Positions 6,706 to 14,090 of a DNA stretch of 19,406 nt are shown piece by piece (position 1 is the stretch's first letter; every line of letters begins with the position of its first letter). Below the pieces are notes generated by a model. The model was not told the origin of the DNA, ran no database searches, and worked only from the letters and a program-made list of their open reading frames with translations. The position numbers were made by a program, and so were the translations under genes. The stretch comes from Lachnospiraceae bacterium (GTDB taxonomy: Bacteria > Bacillota > Clostridia > Lachnospirales > Lachnospiraceae), in the NCBI GenBank assembly GCA_902363675.1, contig CABJAV010000040.1, forward strand, positions 1 through 19,406. Direction: 5' to 3'.

Positions 6706-8130
6706 ATGCCAAGAAATTCATTTATTCAGATGACGAAGCTCCACAATGTCCGGGGAAGAATTTATTATATTTCAAGCCCAAAGAAGCAGGAAAATCTGTA
6801 TGCGGTATATGAAACCACAGACCGTAATTTTGGGACTGACCTTGCAAAATATAATCAGGCAGAATTTAAAAAAAACGGTACGGAGGGGAAATGTATTGAG
6901 GCAAGGGAATTGATCATAGCCCTGCCGGAATCTTTTACGGAGTATCCTCCAGACAGACTGTTGCAGATATTTACAGACCATTTCAGACAGACTTACGGAA
7001 CGGACTGTATCGCAGCCCTGCATCACAATAAGCGGAAAACCAACTATCACATCCATCTCATTTTTTCGGAGCGTACACTCTTGGAACAGCCCATAGAAAA
7101 GGTTGCCACCCGCAATATGTTCTATGACGAAAAGGGAAATCATGTACGCACCAAGAAAGAGATACTTGATGAAGAAGGAAATATCCGTAAAAGGTGTAAG
7201 GTGATTCACAAAGGTGAGGTATACAAAAGACAGATTTTCTCTATTAAGGATAAACACTTCAAGGCTGAAAATTTCCTTGATACCGTCAAGCAGGATTATA
7301 CCAATCTTATCAATCAGTATGTGTGGGATAAAAGCCAGCGGTTAGAAGTTTTTGAGCGTGGCGGTATGTATCTTGCCACCAAAAAGATTGGTAAGAACAA
7401 TCCGAAAGCCACCGAGATTGAGGCAGACAACAGTAAACGCACCTTGTGGAATCAGACTGTTGACAGAGCGATTGTAACGGGTGTTTCCAAGTCAGAAATC
7501 ATGCAGATAAAAAAGGAACGGATAACGGACAAGATTGTGGAATCCGTATGGCTTTACGGAAACAGACCGAATCTGTTATCTTCCATTATCGGTACTGCCA
7601 TTGCAGTATTAGAACTGTTAATCTCCAAAGTATTTCTCAAAACTCTGGAACTTGCAGACAAAGTGATTTCCAAAGAGCTTGAGGCAGAACCGGAAGCAGT
7701 TTCTTACAAGCACTTATGCGAGATTTATCAAAAGCTGCAGGAACAGAATAAAGCAATTTTTGCACTTGAGAAACAGCGAAGTGACCTTGAAATTGAACTG
7801 TCCGACAGCAAAGGTATCTTCAAAGCAAAAAGGCGTTCCGAACTTTCAACAGAGATAGCCGGATTGGAGGAACGTATTTCCCGAATGAAAGCCCGATTAT
7901 CCCATATCGTAAAGGAATACGGGTATCAGAATGCGGAAGCCTTCTACAAAGCATTTCATAAGTCAGAGACAGCTTATGGGGATTATCAGGACAGCCTTAA
8001 GAATTGGAAACAACGGTATGGAGAAAAGCCACAGTCTCTACACGATAGGCTTATATCTAAGAAACAGGACATAAAGGAGCGAGAGTTAACAAGACCATAT
8101 TCTCCACCAAACCGTGGAAGGAGTAGATAA
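6706..8130 (+). CDS. MobA/MobL-family relaxase
   Basis: The 474-residue protein nicks one strand at the origin of transfer and leads it into the recipient through a conjugation channel supplied by another element. The N-terminal relaxase domain (about 1-200) shows HH at 106-107 and the metal-binding motif HIHLIFSER (115-123). Residues about 340-420 look like a coiled coil rich in Lys and Glu. I start at ATG 6706 after AAAGGAGG; a TTG nine codons earlier has no such site. No type IV secretion or coupling genes are nearby, so the element is mobilizable rather than self-transmissible. The stop codon lies inside a long palindrome that probably terminates transcription. Confidence 0.92.
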   Translation: MPRNSFIQMTKLHNVRGRIYYISSPKKQENLYAVYETTDRNFGTDLAKYNQAEFKKNGTEGKCIEARELIIALPESFTEYPPDRLLQIFTDHFRQTYGTDCIAALHHNKRKTNYHIHLIFSERTLLEQPIEKVATRNMFYDEKGNHVRTKKEILDEEGNIRKRCKVIHKGEVYKRQIFSIKDKHFKAENFLDTVKQDYTNLINQYVWDKSQRLEVFERGGMYLATKKIGKNNPKATEIEADNSKRTLWNQTVDRAIVTGVSKSEIMQIKKERITDKIVESVWLYGNRPNLLSSIIGTAIAVLELLISKVFLKTLELADKVISKELEAEPEAVSYKHLCEIYQKLQEQNKAIFALEKQRSDLEIELSDSKGIFKAKRRSELSTEIAGLEERISRMKARLSHIVKEYGYQNAEAFYKAFHKSETAYGDYQDSLKNWKQRYGEKPQSLHDRLISKKQDIKERELTRPYSPPNRGRSR

Positions 8131-8170
8131 CAAACGAAGGGAGGCAATTGCCTCCCTTCGTTTGTTATCT
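8125..8170. terminator. 46-bp perfect palindrome at the end of the relaxase gene
   Basis: From 8125 to 8170 the sequence is its own reverse complement without a mismatch, centred between 8147 and 8148 on AATT. It covers the relaxase stop codon. As RNA it forms about a 21-bp stem with a 4-nt loop followed by a moderately U-rich tail, so it can act as a terminator in either direction. A role as the right end of the element is possible. Confidence 0.7.
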
Positions 8171-8181
8171 CTCCGTAAAAG

Positions 8182-8191
8182 ACTGGAATTT
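8182..8191. repeat. ACTGGAATTT motif downstream of sdpI
   Basis: Exact 10-mer shared with 9942-9951 and 14115-14124, each on the same strand and each shortly downstream of a minus-strand gene. This copy is 24 nt beyond the sdpI stop and 12 nt past the palindrome that closes the relaxase gene, so it may mark the right junction of the mobilizable element. Confidence 0.45.
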
Positions 8192-8215
8192 CACCCTCTC
8201 GCATAAAGATACAAA

Positions 8216-8902
8216 TTATTTTTTTATTTCCTTATCATATATCTTTTTTGAGTATACCACAGTTACAATTGTTGCTAATAATAAATAAATCAACATAAAG
8301 ATTGTGCCAGTCATCCCACTTGTAAATACGGTTGTAATGATAGTCAATAACCCCGTAATAATAATACATATTGCACCAAAGCGGTTACTCTTTCTCCATG
8401 TATTATCATTGTGCATACTCCAAACGGTTCGAACTCCCACTACTACATTTCGTTTTGCCTTTGTCATAAAATTTCCTAATACAATAAATATAATACCACA
8501 CAAAATACATGAAACTTTTGCAATGTCAATAACCGCATGTTCACCACCTGCATTTGCCTGTATCCAAGAAGAATAAAGAATAAAATAATGCATAATCCCG
8601 AACATGATTGCTTGCGAAATTCCTACAACACATAATACCTTTGCAGAAGATTTTGCTTCCATCTGTTCCTTTTCTGTATTTGCATTTTTTGATTTTTTCT
8701 CAAACACATAGATTAGCAAGTGCCAAAACAGTGTAATAAACAAAATAATTACCGGAAAAATAAAGCTTTCTGTTTTACTTCCCCATCTGTCAGTGTTTCC
8801 CTCCAAGTCATGATGCATAGGTATAATATCAGGCATAAACTGTAGTACAACACTTGTAACTACAACTGGTATCATTGCTACTATCCACATTATTTTTTTC
8901 AT
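8216..8902 (-). CDS. sdpI: SdpI-family immunity membrane protein
   Basis: The 228-residue membrane protein has an N-terminal DUF1648 region (about residues 5-55, with MHHDLEGNTDRWGSK) and a C-terminal SdpI domain (about 130-215, with GNFMTKAKRNVVVGVRT and HNDNTWRKSN). About six membrane helices are visible. In Bacillus subtilis SdpI protects cells from the SdpC toxin and sequesters the repressor SdpR. No sdpC-like toxin gene is present here, so this may be orphan immunity. It is co-transcribed with the upstream ArsR gene through an ATGA overlap. Confidence 0.9.
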   Translation of the reverse strand: MKKIMWIVAMIPVVVTSVVLQFMPDIIPMHHDLEGNTDRWGSKTESFIFPVIILFITLFWHLLIYVFEKKSKNANTEKEQMEAKSSAKVLCVVGISQAIMFGIMHYFILYSSWIQANAGGEHAVIDIAKVSCILCGIIFIVLGNFMTKAKRNVVVGVRTVWSMHNDNTWRKSNRFGAICIIITGLLTIITTVFTSGMTGTIFMLIYLLLATIVTVVYSKKIYDKEIKK

Positions 8903-9168
8903 ACTTTTTTTCCTCCAAACTGGTTAACCCATATAATTAATTCATCGAAAACCGTAGTGTTGATTTCATAATAAACAAAGTTTTTCTCTTTATATTCAGA
9001 TATCAAGTCTGCGTTTTTAAGTAATTTTAAATGATAAGAAAGAGCAGCCGGTGTAATCTGTAATTTTTCAGCAATCTCTCCGGCATTTAATCGTTCATTT
9101 CTCAACATAATAAGAATGTCTCTTCGCTGGCTATCTGCCAATACTTTAAAAATGTTAGTTTCTCCCAT
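8899..9168 (-). CDS. sdpR: SdpR-type ArsR-family autorepressor
   Basis: This 89-residue winged-helix protein of the ArsR family lacks the metal-binding cysteines of metal sensors. The segment LNAGEIAEKLQITPAALSYH holds the recognition helices. In B. subtilis SdpR represses its own operon until SdpI captures it at the membrane. Here the stop codon overlaps the sdpI start by 4 bp. Two perfect palindromes bracket the promoter just upstream, fitting autorepression. Confidence 0.9.
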   Translation of the reverse strand: MGETNIFKVLADSQRRDILIMLRNERLNAGEIAEKLQITPAALSYHLKLLKNADLISEYKEKNFVYYEINTTVFDELIIWVNQFGGKKV

Positions 9169-9177
9169 ATCTTTTAC

Positions 9178-9257
9178 CTATTTAAAACTTTCTTTAAATA
9201 GATTTTAGCATGCTATTTGTTTTTGTGCAAGAACTATTTAAAAATAATTTTAAATAG
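9178..9257 (-). promoter_or_regulatory. sdpRI promoter with two palindromic operators
   Basis: CTATTTAAA (9178-9186) with TTTAAATAG (9193-9201), and CTATTTAAAA (9234-9243) with TTTTAAATAG (9248-9257), are two perfect inverted repeats of the same sequence with centres about 56 bp apart. Between them on the minus strand lie TTGCAC (9225-9230), a 17-bp spacer and TAAAAT (9202-9207) with an extended TG. One operator covers the start site, the other lies just upstream of the -35 box. Binding by SdpR is inferred from geometry. Confidence 0.88.
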
Positions 9258-9295
9258 AGGGGATACACTGAAAAATCAATGTGTCCTCTCTATTT
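9252..9295 (-). terminator. Hairpin between the DUF6061-like gene and sdpR
   Basis: AAATAGAGGGGATACAC (9252-9268) nearly complements ATGTGTCCTCTCTATTT (9279-9295), 14 of 17 pairs being Watson-Crick. On the minus strand a U-rich tail follows, so it may terminate the upstream DUF6061-like transcript. It overlaps the upstream sdpRI operator. Confidence 0.4.
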
Positions 9296-9425
9296 ACCTT
9301 AAGGCAAAATTCAAACATCTAGAAACTTAAGATTCCTGCCTCTTATTATGGAATAACCGTACGTTCTATATATTTTTCTGGAATTTTTAGTACTAGACCT
9401 CTATCATGATATTATATTAGCAAAA

Positions 9426-9665
9426 TCACCACGTATCTAAACGATCCTCTGCATCAACCCATACTTGCATTTCTCCATCCAAGTATAATCTTGCATATTC
9501 TAATGGATTATCAATAGCCAAAGCATTCAACGAACACTGGGAGCCGGGAGTAGTTCTCAATCCTTCCTCTGCCTTATTGCAATCAATTCTAAGCACTACA
9601 TTTTCAAACGTGGTTACATCTATGCTATTACATTGCGGATTATATCTTGCATAAATCAATCTCAT
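9426..9665 (-). CDS. DUF6061-like small protein, copy 1
   Basis: The 79-residue protein is clearly homologous to the product at 14862-15101, sharing TTPGS, LNALAID, PLEY and RLYLDG and ending in WVDAED plus a short tail. I recognise it as the DUF6061 type of small soluble protein seen in gut Clostridia; function unknown. GGAC 8 nt before the ATG is a weak ribosome site. Its upstream region (9666-9850) also resembles that of the other copy and contains a CCCTT-box cluster, so gene and upstream DNA were probably acquired or duplicated as one unit, here inverted. Confidence 0.8.
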   Translation of the reverse strand: MRLIYARYNPQCNSIDVTTFENVVLRIDCNKAEEGLRTTPGSQCSLNALAIDNPLEYARLYLDGEMQVWVDAEDRLDTW

Positions 9666-9770
9666 ATCTTATCTGTCCTTTCCTTAATTTTCTAAAAGTT
9701 TTGAAAGCATTTCAATCCGTTCTTCCTGCCATTTTCATTTCATGTTATAATTTGTTACTGGATTTTCTTT

Positions 9771-9841
9771 CCCTTAATTTTGCCCTTGTGAGCATTCGTA
9801 ACATGAGGGAAAAGGATATAACACAAGGGAAAGCGTAAGGG
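9771..9841. repeat. CCCTT-box cluster R3
   Basis: CCCTTA (9771-9776) and CCCTTG (9783-9788) are 12 bp apart. They are inverted as CAAGGG (9824-9829) and TAAGGG (9836-9841), also 12 bp apart. The 20-bp arms 9771-9790 and 9822-9841 pair at 16 of 20 positions. The rest of 9666-9976 contains an ACTGGAATTT motif at 9942-9951 and no gene. Confidence 0.6.
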
Positions 9842-9941
9842 CAAACTCACTCGCTACAAATTTAGCATTTTCAAGGGGTTGCGGACTTCACGAGGATAAG
9901 ATATAACAGTTAATAAATGTTATGAATTAAGTCAAATCAAA

Positions 9942-9951
9942 ACTGGAATTT
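9942..9951. repeat. ACTGGAATTT motif downstream of an XRE gene
   Basis: Second exact copy of this 10-mer, 25 nt beyond the stop of the minus-strand regulator gene at 9977. The neighbouring bases (GCCTCTCTG) also resemble those after the copy at 8182 (CACCCTCTCG). Confidence 0.45.
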
Positions 9952-9976
9952 GCCTCTCTGACAAACTTGAGTACTT

Positions 9977-10531
9977 TTACCTTTTCTTCAATTTAGGCGA
10001 GCCAAAAGTTCTATCTTCGACATCTGCGTTATACTTCAGTTTATATGCACCCTCTCCATTTTGAATTGCCTTTGTAATCTCAGATATTTCTTTTTCAACA
10101 TCTTCTAATATCGCATACCATCCCAAAATAATTGTATGTTCACCCCAAAAAGTAACTTTATCAACACCATTTAAAATATATTTTGGTTCATCTTTCCCAG
10201 GCCATAAAATAGGAGATGTTTTTACAGATTTGCAAAACACTACGTTTTTATTATCATATGTAGTTATAGCAATTTTTCCTGTTGGAGCATATACAACACT
10301 TTTTTCTTCTGTTTTCTCTTTTTCTTTCATAACGGTTACATCATTCAATAGATAATCAATGGAAATATTCAAAGTCTTTGATATTACAAGTAATTTTTCT
10401 GTTTCAGGATAACCACTATCCGATTCCCACTTCGAGATTGCTTGTCTTGAAACGCCTAATATTTCAGCCAATTCCTCTTGTGTAACACCTCTCTGTTTTC
10501 TAACATTTTTTAAATTTTCTCCGAAACTCAT
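9977..10531 (-). CDS. XRE-family regulator with C-terminal unknown domain
   Basis: The 184-residue protein opens with a well-conserved helix-turn-helix (about residues 5-60, with VSRQAISKWESDSGYPE as recognition segment). A C-terminal part of about 110 residues follows, with WPGKDEPKYIL and EHTIILGWY, probably a beta-rich sensor or interaction domain that I cannot name. AGAGGA stands 7 nt before the ATG. It appears to be a single-gene unit and may regulate itself through palindromes upstream. The target is unknown. Confidence 0.85.
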   Translation of the reverse strand: MSFGENLKNVRKQRGVTQEELAEILGVSRQAISKWESDSGYPETEKLLVISKTLNISIDYLLNDVTVMKEKEKTEEKSVVYAPTGKIAITTYDNKNVVFCKSVKTSPILWPGKDEPKYILNGVDKVTFWGEHTIILGWYAILEDVEKEISEITKAIQNGEGAYKLKYNADVEDRTFGSPKLKKR

Positions 10532-10555
10532 TGTTTAATCCTCTTTTCATAATAA

Positions 10556-10640
10556 TTGCAATCGCTTGCAAATAAAAAATAGCTCATTTAGGTTTATCTT
10601 TCCACCAACTTACTTTTGCATTTGCGCAACTTAAGGTTGC
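10556..10640. promoter_or_regulatory. Inverted repeats upstream of the XRE gene (candidate operators)
   Basis: TTGCAATCGCTTGCAA (10556-10571) is a symmetric site 25 bp before the start codon. GCAAC-TTAAG-GTTGC (10626-10640) is a second short palindrome and is followed on the plus strand by a T-rich run. Either may be an operator of the XRE protein. No other gene is seen in 10532-10750. Confidence 0.4.
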
Positions 10641-10750
10641 ATTCCTTTTTTTATGCTATTTTCACCCCTTAGGAAACAGAAAATTCAAATTTTACGGTCT
10701 ATTAGACTTTTTATTTACAGTTGTACTTTCGTTTCATTTCTCGTCTTGCC

Positions 10751-10936
10751 TTAATCTTTCCTAAAAGCCCAGAAAGATACATTGCAATCGTCAGATGACA
10801 ATAACTTCTTCCACGATAACATTTCTTGCATCAACATTTCTCGTAATTTCAGGAATTCATTTATTCCATCATAAAATGTTGCTTTTTTCAATTTACTCTG
10901 AGCTAATTTATTCTTATCAGACCATTCTCGATTCAT
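10751..10936 (-). pseudogene. Short ORF resembling the N terminus of a DinB-like protein
   Basis: The 61-residue frame has an amphipathic, charged sequence with FYDGINEFLKLREMLMQEML. This resembles the start of DinB-like (ClbS/DfsB-type) four-helix proteins found in Clostridia, which normally run to about 150 residues. Only the first part is present, and no continuation is obvious in the other frames downstream. A weak ribosome site (AGGA) lies about 12 nt before the ATG. It is either a truncated gene or a small protein of unknown function. Confidence 0.4.
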
Positions 10937-10990
10937 CTATCAATACCGTCCTAATTTGATATAATCCCCTAAAGCACTGAAATTAGAATT

Positions 10991-11335
10991 TTAGTTAAGT
11001 TTATACTCTTTCTCCAAGGCACGATGTCTTAAAACCATAAATGGCAAAGGGATAATACCTCCTCCCATCATAAATACCATTTCCAGCACCTCACTCGGCA
11101 TAATGTAACCTAACCAAAATCCAAGTTCTATACATATTCCATAAACAATCCAAATAAAACCATGTTTTTTATTCCATTGTATTACATCAGAAATTTCTTC
11201 TTTCTTTGGTGGGGCAATAACATTATAAAATCCTACTGGATTTTCTTTTTTATTAAATTGAGAAATACCGATAATAACCATTATTACTGCCACAATCGAT
11301 ATAATAACTAATCCCATTATCATCTCTGCATTCAT
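10991..11335 (-). CDS. Small membrane protein of unknown function
   Basis: I use ATG 11335, preceded by AAAGGATTGGTGAT; upstream GTG and TTG codons are possible. The 114-residue product has one N-terminal membrane helix (about 5-24), a polar stretch with NPVGFYNVIAPPKKEEISDV, and two further hydrophobic segments. I do not recognise the family by name. It lies next to an XRE regulator gene that itself carries membrane helices. ACTGAAATTA, a variant of the recurrent 3'-end motif, lies 5 nt beyond its stop codon. Confidence 0.7.
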   Translation of the reverse strand: MNAEMIMGLVIISIVAVIMVIIGISQFNKKENPVGFYNVIAPPKKEEISDVIQWNKKHGFIWIVYGICIELGFWLGYIMPSEVLEMVFMMGGGIIPLPFMVLRHRALEKEYKLN

Positions 11336-11430
11336 ACTAATCACCAATCCTTTCGTTCCGAAAATAGGAATTTACCAATCCGACAAATTCAAATCTTCTG
11401 TTGCTTTCAATCTCTCCGCAAGACTGAAAT

Positions 11431-11895
11431 TTATCTTCCTGTCAATGATTTTCCAACAACATAAACTCCAACCAGCATTTCTGCAATTGACAATCCCAAT
11501 AGTAAGCCTGAAATAAAATCTTTAAAATTCGAACCCCCAAATGCATATGAAAGAGCCTGTAATGCAATACCCATTACAATAAGTATAATTCCATATAACA
11601 AATTTTTTTGTTTTTCCAGTTCTTGTGTTCTTCTTAGCAAATCTAAAATTTGTTCGTCATCATAAGTACGAACACTTTTTTCTTCTGACATCTCACCATC
11701 CATCAGTTCTGCTACTGTAACTTCAAGTTCTTCACACAAACTTTTTATAATGGAATAGTCAGGCATACATTTGCCAGTTTCCCATTTAGAAATAGTCTTA
11801 TTGGATACGCCAAGCTTCTCTGCTAATTGTTCCTGTGTTAGATTTTTCTGTTTTCTCTTTAATGCTATAAATTTTCCTGTAACTAATTGATTCAT
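11431..11895 (-). CDS. XRE-family regulator with C-terminal membrane helices
   Basis: ATG 11895, with GGAGG 7 nt upstream, gives 154 residues; the frame extends further without a better site. Residues about 5-65 form a helix-turn-helix (VSNKTISKWETGKCMPDY). A charged linker follows, then two hydrophobic helices at the C terminus (about 98-118 and 125-148). Such membrane-tethered XRE proteins are common in Clostridia and may sense envelope signals; that role is inferred. The 3' end overlaps ACTGAAATTT (11423-11432), a variant of the motif at other gene ends here. Confidence 0.85.
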   Translation of the reverse strand: MNQLVTGKFIALKRKQKNLTQEQLAEKLGVSNKTISKWETGKCMPDYSIIKSLCEELEVTVAELMDGEMSEEKSVRTYDDEQILDLLRRTQELEKQKNLLYGIILIVMGIALQALSYAFGGSNFKDFISGLLLGLSIAEMLVGVYVVGKSLTGR

Positions 11896-12113
11896 ATGTA
11901 TTCCTCCATTCATTTGATGATATAAAGATACTTCTTTTATCATTAAAATAACATCCCTTGTAAGTAGAATATAGGTGGAATCTCTGTAAAATAGCCAAAT
12001 ATGTCATAGTAAACTCAACAGAAACTTCAAAGTTTCTGTTCCTTACAAACTTCGATTTATAGACTTCTCGTATATATATTTTACCACATACTTTTTCCAA
12101 AGGCACTGATTTC

Positions 12114-12353
12114 TCAACCCTTAATTTTCATCTCTGCTATTATACGTTCTTCCCTCTGTCTCTCTTCACAATAATCCCAGAAGTCTTTCAATGCTTCCTC
12201 ATCCGATTTCCACGACAATGGTATAGAATCCAATTCATCTAATCGCTTCACAAGTTTGCGTACCTCTTCGGTATCGAGCTCCTCATCACTTGCCTCCATT
12301 ACATAAAAATCCAGTTTTTCATTTATCATTCTGATTTCTTCTTCTTTGGTCAT
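12114..12353 (-). CDS. Small acidic protein of unknown function
   Basis: The 79-residue protein is highly charged and predicted helical, with ASDEELDTEEVRKLVKRLDEL in the middle. GGGAGG stands 8 nt before the ATG, which supports it as a real gene. It resembles the N-terminal stretch of some longer Lachnospiraceae proteins, but I cannot name a family. No membrane segment or cysteine is present. ACTGATTTC just past the stop is a loose match to the recurrent 3'-end motif. Confidence 0.6.
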   Translation of the reverse strand: MTKEEEIRMINEKLDFYVMEASDEELDTEEVRKLVKRLDELDSIPLSWKSDEEALKDFWDYCEERQREERIIAEMKIKG

Positions 12354-12538
12354 GTTAAAACCTCCCTACATTATATACATGGCACTTCTCGACAAATTCT
12401 TACAAATAACTACAAATTGGCCTATTTTCACAGTCCATTTTTATGTTGCTAGTAGTTGATTATAGACATAAACAATGGTATCCTTTAGTCAGTTATAAAC
12501 ATGATGAGTAGATATTATAAATGCAAGGAGAAAATGCT

Positions 12539-13180
12539 ATGGATAGAGTAGAGAAAATGCTTGGAAGAATGAAATCAAGTAAATTATACAGATGTGTGGA
12601 TTGGGATCCGGAGGGTAAGGCGAAGGATCTGGTAGATAAGTTCAACAGTGCTTCGAGGTCTGAGACTATGACAAGAACCGGAGAATATCTTGGAAAATTA
12701 TTTGCACACATGGGAAAGGAGTGTTATATAGAGCCACCTTTTTATTGTGACTATGGAACCAATATACACGTGGGAGATTATTTCTATGCAAATACAGGGC
12801 TGATAGTTCTGGATCAGTGTGATGTCATCATTGGAGATCATGCATTTCTGGGACCAAGGGTCAATATATACTGTGCATGTCATCCGATAGATGCGATGAT
12901 CAGAAATACCGGTGTGGAGCTTGGCAAGCCGGTTACAATAGGCGATAATGTATGGATCGGTGGCAATACGGTCATCAATCCGGGTGTGACCATAGGTTCA
13001 AATGTTGTCATAGGCTCAGGGTCGGTTGTCACAAAGGATATTCCGGATAGTGTGATAGCAGCAGGAAATCCATGTAAAGTCATAAGACTGATAACAAATA
13101 AAGATAAGGAATATTGGCTTAAGCAGCTAGAGGAATTTGAGGCAGACACAGGTGAGCTGGTAAAGCTGGAGCAGGACTGA
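12539..13180 (+). CDS. Sugar O-acetyltransferase, maltose/galactoside type (LbH fold)
   Basis: ATG 12539 follows AAGGAG with normal spacing and gives 213 residues. An N-terminal helical Maa-type domain (about 1-55) precedes a left-handed beta-helix built of hexapeptide repeats (about 70-190), with catalytic H115 in CACHPIDA. Enzymes of this family transfer acetyl from acetyl-CoA to the 6-hydroxyl of sugars in the cytosol; the substrate cannot be told from sequence. The gene runs on the plus strand against its neighbours, looks richer in G+C, and adjoins a truA remnant, so it seems to be of separate origin. Confidence 0.93.
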   Translation: MDRVEKMLGRMKSSKLYRCVDWDPEGKAKDLVDKFNSASRSETMTRTGEYLGKLFAHMGKECYIEPPFYCDYGTNIHVGDYFYANTGLIVLDQCDVIIGDHAFLGPRVNIYCACHPIDAMIRNTGVELGKPVTIGDNVWIGGNTVINPGVTIGSNVVIGSGSVVTKDIPDSVIAAGNPCKVIRLITNKDKEYWLKQLEEFEADTGELVKLEQD

Positions 13181-13219
13181 TTCAACATTGCTGCTGTGAG
13201 TTGAGATTCCAAAGCGTTT

Positions 13220-13333
13220 TTGAAGGATATACATTTGACAAATTACAGATTTACTTTCAGCTACGATGGCACACGCTATCACGGCTGGGAGAACAAGAAA
13301 AATGCAGACACGGTTGAAGGTCGTATAGAGTCC
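13220..13333 (+). pseudogene. truA: truA fragment (tRNA pseudouridine synthase A, N terminus only)
   Basis: The first 38 residues, with YRFTFSYDGTRYHGWE and TVEGRIES, match the N terminus of TruA, which makes pseudouridine at tRNA positions 38-40. After about residue 38 the similarity ends abruptly, and the frame runs into unrelated sequence and stops at 13405. The catalytic Asp region is absent, so this cannot be a working enzyme. The break marks a deletion or recombination junction. An intact truA presumably exists elsewhere. Confidence 0.7.
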
Positions 13334-13344
13334 ATATGCTTTTT

Positions 13345-13591
13345 CAAGTTTTATGCGGCTTTGAACCGATTTTCTATATCACACATCCTAATGAAGAGCC
13401 AATAAAAGTTATAAAAAAGATGAAACAAACTGGAAGCTGGTCTTCATGCTCCATACGAGGATTTATCCGATATCGATAATTTATCCGATGAAGAACAATC
13501 TGCAATGATTACGGAGCATAAAAAACGCATTTCAAATGTATATAATAAGATTCAGAAAGAAAGGGAAGCATTTATGAAAACAGTCGGCTAA
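13345..13591 (+). pseudogene. Frameshifted remnant of an unrecognised gene
   Basis: One frame reads GFEPIFYITHPNEEPIKVIK up to about 13428. A shifted frame then reads LEAGLHAPYEDLSDIDN, followed by a Lys/Glu-rich helical tail ending in FMKTVG before TAA at 13589-13591. The two parts look like one protein broken by a frameshift, and the start is lost at the truA junction. I do not recognise the family. Confidence 0.5.
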
Positions 13592-13617
13592 TGACAGAGT
13601 ATATACACTCCGTCCAA

Positions 13618-13977
13618 TTAGCAGTTATTTGTTTTTTCAAAAGCAACCTGCCACATACACATATCCATCAATTTCATCGTAGGATACTCTGCTCCATGTA
13701 GACTTAACTCTGCTCTTACAATCTCGAAATCATCTTTATAAGTCAGATAATATTTAGCAACGTCTTTTACAGATTCCCTATTTTAGTTACCTGTAGAAAT
13801 GCCATATTGCTTTACTGCCTGCACATAATATCTGTCATAAGCCGGAACACATCCAAGTGTACCCAATAGAATTTTTGTCACCAAAGTATCCGTAATATCT
13901 TATATCGGCAGACCGCCCTTGTATATATGATAAATCTTATCAGATATGATGTCCAAAAATATGTACTTTAAGATAGA
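13618..13977 (-). pseudogene. Remnant of an unrecognised gene with two in-frame stops
   Basis: On the minus strand one frame reads about 120 residues, interrupted by TAA at 13900-13902 and 13783-13785. Protein-like segments are DIISDKIYHIYKGGLP, LLGTLGCVPAYDRYYVQAV and YPTMKLMDMCMWQVAFEKT, ending at TAA 13618-13620. The sustained coding character across both stops marks it as a decayed gene. The family is not recognised. Its stop lies 26 bp from that of the plus-strand remnant, so the two face each other. Confidence 0.6.
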
Positions 13978-13996
13978 TTAAAAACTTATACAATAT

Positions 13997-14026
13997 AGTT
14001 CGTATTTCCGTGTCTAAAAGTTCGTA
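13997..14026. repeat. AGTTCGTA direct repeats, helically phased
   Basis: AGTTCGTA occurs at 13997-14004 and 14019-14026, 22 bp apart. It occurs again at 14061-14068, 42 bp further, as an arm of the adjoining hairpin whose other arm is TACGAACT (14081-14088). Spacings near two and four helical turns suggest binding sites for one protein on one face of the DNA. Confidence 0.5.
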
Positions 14027-14052
14027 TACAAAAAAGAATGCCGTAAATACGC

Positions 14053-14090
14053 AAAAAACCAGTTCGTAAAATTACACTTTTACGAACTGG
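14053..14090 (-). terminator. Rho-independent terminator of the GNAT gene
   Basis: CCAGTTCGTAAAA (14059-14071) and TTTTACGAACTGG (14078-14090) form 13-bp perfect arms with a 6-nt loop. On the minus strand six T residues follow. The hairpin begins 34 nt past the GNAT stop codon. It is a near copy of the terminator at 3741-3779. Confidence 0.8.

Noticed and set aside
6772..7257. 161-codon minus-strand frame inside the relaxase gene
   Set aside because: It is antisense to the conserved relaxase domain and has no protein similarity that I can see.
9666..9976. CRISPR array, suggested by recurring CCCTT words
   Set aside because: The repeats are short, partly inverted and not separated by spacers of constant length; no cas genes are present.
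12880..13212. Minus-strand frame opposite the O-acetyltransferase
   Set aside because: It is a shadow of the hexapeptide-repeat gene; its Pro/Val/Thr-rich composition reflects the opposite strand.
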